Source: Streptomyces spinosisporus (GTDB lineage Bacteria > Actinomycetota > Actinomycetes > Streptomycetales > Streptomycetaceae). Taken from it: a stretch of 64,000 bases of DNA. The stretch is taken from the NCBI RefSeq assembly GCF_022698145.1, contig NZ_JALDAX010000027.1:1-64000 (forward strand), in the 5' to 3' direction. Below the pieces are notes generated by a model, which saw nothing but the letters and a program-made list of their open reading frames with translations, was not told where the DNA came from and did no database searches. Of this stretch, positions 60,616 to 64,000 are shown piece by piece. The translations under genes and the position numbers were made by a program. The number at the start of each line of letters is the position of its first letter. The stretch's first letter is position 1.

Positions 60616-62436
60616 TCACACGAGGCGGACGGGCTTTTCGGGCCGTATGCCGGATTCGCGCAGCCAGATGCGCAGGGGGGCGGCGTCGCCGTCCTCCACG
60701 AGGCTGAGGACGCGGGGGCTCAGATCTGTCGCCCGCTCGCCGTTGACGATCAGGGACGGGCCGTCGAGCCAGTCGAGACCGGGCGAGGCGCCTGCGGTGT
60801 CCATGGCCGCGCAGCAGACCATCGCGGTGACGTGGTCGGCCAGCAACTCACGTGCGGTGCGCGGGGGTTGGAGCGGAAAGAGGGGGAGGGCCGCGTCGTC
60901 CCAGAGGGCGGTGGCGGGGGTGGTGCGCTCGGCGGGGGTGTCGGTGGCTCCCTCGCGGGCGAGTTCGGCGGTTATGCCTGCGGCGAGGGCGGCGGAGCGG
61001 GGGTTGTTCGGGGGTGGGTCGTCGCTGACGTCGCCGTCGTGGCTGTTGTCGCTGCCGTAGCTGCCGTCGCTGTTGTCGTGGGCTTGGGCGCGCGCTTCCG
61101 CCTCGGCTCGGGCGGTGGTGGTGGCCTCGGTTTGGGCTTCGCGTCGGGGGGTCGAGAGGTGGTCCAGGATTCTGGCCAGGGTCGGGCCGTCGACGGTGGG
61201 AGCGGCCGGATCCGTGGTCCGGGTGACGCCCAGGGTGTCCAGGACCCGGTGGAGGCGGGCGGCGTCGGTGCGCCATTTTCGGTCGACGATCTCGTCCGGA
61301 TACTCGTCCCAGCTCACCGGGGACCAGTCGGGGCCGGGGGCCGCGGGGCCGCCGTGGAAGAGGCGGGCGGCGAGGAAGGAGGCCGCCTCGTCCACCGTCC
61401 CCGGCTCCTCGAGCAGATCGCAGGCGGGGCGCTCACCCAGACGCGAGGCGAACCCCTCGGCCAGGCGGTCGCGGCGGGAGAGCTCGGTGAGAGCGGCCAC
61501 GACTCCCGCGTCCAGCCGGGAGGGCCAGCGGCCCATCCGCCAGGCGGGCAGCGCGACCCGGGTCAGCAGCCGGTCCCAGCCCGCATACGCCAAACCCACC
61601 TGCTCCTGGGCGACGATCCGCAGGCCGTAGTCCACCGCCTGCGCACGCTCGGACGCGGCCGCCGCGACGCCCCGCTCCATCTGGGCCGCATGCTCCTGGC
61701 AGCTGCGCAGCAGCAGCCGGGCCACCCGGCCGACGCCCGCGCACACCACGCGGGTCAGCGGACAGCGCCCGGGTGTCGAGACGACGGCCACCGCCGCGTC
61801 CAGACCGCGCACGAAGCGGCGGGCCGCGGCTATGTCCGGGTGCGCGGAGGGACCCGTACCGGCGACGACCGGGGCGAGGACCGCCCGCAGCTCGCCGACC
61901 CGCATCCACCACAGGAAGGGGGAGCCGATGACGAGGACCGGGGCGGCGGTGCCGCGGCGGCGCAGGGAGTGCGCGCCCGCGAGTTCGTCGTCGCGGTCCT
62001 CGGAGGGGGGCGGGCCGTGGGCCGGGTGGGTGCGGTCCTCCAGCCAGCTGTCGCAGTCCGGGGTGAGCGCTATCGCCGAGGGCGCAGGGACGGCGAGCCG
62101 GTCGGCGAGGTCGCGCACCATGCGGTACAGATCCGGGGCCGACTCCTCGGCGATCGGGACCGTCGGGCTCACGGCGGGGCGGGCACGCGCGACGATCAGG
62201 GCGATCGCGCAGGCGCCGAGCAGTACGAGCACGGCGACGGGGATCACGACCCAGCGCGCCGCATGCCAGGCGGGTCCCACGAGATGACCCGTGGAGGCGC
62301 CGGCCAGGAGCACGACCGCGACGGCCGCGGGCAGCAAAGCCACGGCCACTGCCCTGCTGCGGATGCGCAGCACGGCAAGAGCCCTCGAACGCGCCGCCGG
62401 CGCGCCCGCCTCCACACCCATTCCGCTACCGGTCAT
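60616..62436 (-). CDS. Large membrane protein resembling a degenerate M48 peptidase
   Basis: This 606-residue protein has two N-terminal helices (about 30-48, 62-82). A region around 165-190 (LVIGSPFLWWMRVGELRAVL) resembles the segment before the HExxH of M48 peptidases, but the next residues read APVVAG rather than HExxH. A low-complexity acidic stretch (about 445-485, SDGSYGSDNSHDGDVSDD) follows. It is likely a non-catalytic relative. The array of heptamers lies directly downstream. Confidence 0.7.
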   Translation of the reverse strand: MTGSGMGVEAGAPAARSRALAVLRIRSRAVAVALLPAAVAVVLLAGASTGHLVGPAWHAARWVVIPVAVLVLLGACAIALIVARARPAVSPTVPIAEESAPDLYRMVRDLADRLAVPAPSAIALTPDCDSWLEDRTHPAHGPPPSEDRDDELAGAHSLRRRGTAAPVLVIGSPFLWWMRVGELRAVLAPVVAGTGPSAHPDIAAARRFVRGLDAAVAVVSTPGRCPLTRVVCAGVGRVARLLLRSCQEHAAQMERGVAAAASERAQAVDYGLRIVAQEQVGLAYAGWDRLLTRVALPAWRMGRWPSRLDAGVVAALTELSRRDRLAEGFASRLGERPACDLLEEPGTVDEAASFLAARLFHGGPAAPGPDWSPVSWDEYPDEIVDRKWRTDAARLHRVLDTLGVTRTTDPAAPTVDGPTLARILDHLSTPRREAQTEATTTARAEAEARAQAHDNSDGSYGSDNSHDGDVSDDPPPNNPRSAALAAGITAELAREGATDTPAERTTPATALWDDAALPLFPLQPPRTARELLADHVTAMVCCAAMDTAGASPGLDWLDGPSLIVNGERATDLSPRVLSLVEDGDAAPLRIWLRESGIRPEKPVRLV

Positions 62437-62797
62437 GACCGGACCTCACCCCCTCCCCCGCTGTCTTGGATGCCCAGCTGTCCTGGCGTTGCTCACTCCC
62501 CCACTGTGGCACCCGTCACTGACATCGCAATGCCGGTGGGCCAAGTGCCGGACCGCTTGCGCCGCACCATAGTTGGGGCCCCGGGGCCCGTCAGCCGGAT
62601 GGGGGATCGGTCACTCGATGGAATGGCTTTGGTCAGAGGTGGGTGACGGACAGCGAAGATCAGGCCCGTGTTCTTGACTTGTATTCGAGAGGTCGGAAGT
62701 GCTTTCGGGATGGTCCTCGGAAAGCAGCAGGCCCCGGTCCGAAGACGGATCCGGGGCCTGCGGGGTTCCGGGAGGCGCGGGGCTAGGACGCAGGCGC
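62437..62797. other. Intergenic region between purD and the membrane protein gene
   Basis: This 361-base stretch holds the purD terminator on the right and presumably the membrane-protein promoter on the left. A GGGGCCCCGGGGCCC tract lies near 62575. I see no gene. Confidence 0.5.
62728..62761 (-). terminator. Terminator of purD
   Basis: CAGGCCCCGGTCCG, loop AAGA, CGGATCCGGGGCCTG (one bulge) lies 37 bases beyond the purD stop. Confidence 0.75.

Positions 62798-64000
<1,203 letters not shown>

Overview
The window is high-GC actinobacterial chromosome, almost certainly Streptomyces. The evidence is the very high third-position GC, frequent GTG starts, and developmental genes that I recognise: BldC, an AtrA-type TetR regulator, an Orf1590-type sporulation regulator and a second Lsr2 (LsrL). 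The gene order also matches, from memory, the S. coelicolor SCO4122 to SCO4068 core region read in descending order. No plasmid, prophage or antibiotic cluster is visible. The only mobile-element gene is a solitary TnpB.

Layout. Positions 1-260 hold leftward stable-RNA-type promoters. Next come a MarR/MFS efflux pair, a SpoIIE-type phosphatase, NDH-2 and the divergent atrA. At 6.9-14.8 kb lie an ECF sigma factor fused to a zinc motif, membrane helix and carbohydrate-binding domain, an AfsR-like BTAD/ATPase regulator with an internal repeat linker, and an asparagine-synthetase-like protein. At 15.4-20.5 kb lie the Orf1590-like regulator, an LhgO-type oxidase, trmB and a PrsW-like protease. At 20.5-25.5 kb lie an M23 peptidase behind a c-di-AMP riboswitch, tRNA-fMet, a small riboflavin-branch locus (domain-swapped RibD, MarR, GTP cyclohydrolase II) with a shared operator motif, an orphan NrdJ-like TSCPD protein and tRNA-Lys. 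At 25.6-32.3 kb lie an APC permease, a DEAD-box helicase with a repetitive tail, a lipoprotein, a zincin and a metallophosphoesterase. At 32.4-38.7 kb lie tRNA-Glu/Asp/Phe, tnpB, an HrpA-type helicase, and a second tRNA-Asp followed by decaying tandem copies of its own 3' end.

At 38.8-43 kb lie a small CxxC protein, bldC, a conserved hypothetical, vdh and a DUF3073-type protein. The rest of the window is interleaved with purine synthesis genes on the minus strand: purF-purM, purS-purQ-purL, purC and a partial purD cut by the right edge. Between them sit a META-domain lipoprotein, a maleylpyruvate-isomerase-like protein, a TetR/MFS pair, lsrL, three tRNA-Gly genes, an ABC exporter with a two-component system, a dimethylformamidase-like protein and a large membrane protein.

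Most promising for follow-up: (1) a tRNA-Gly(UCC) with altered D- and T-loops, resembling the non-proteinogenic glycyl-tRNAs used for peptidoglycan bridges; (2) the sigma/zinc/TM/NPCBM fusion; (3) the riboflavin-branch locus with matching dyads at two promoters; (4) tandem decaying copies of a tRNA-Asp 3' end; (5) the asparagine-synthetase-like protein lacking both the glutaminase cysteine and the usual SGGxDS motif. Several genes appear to have leaderless transcripts. References to other genomes or papers are from memory, and no database search was done.
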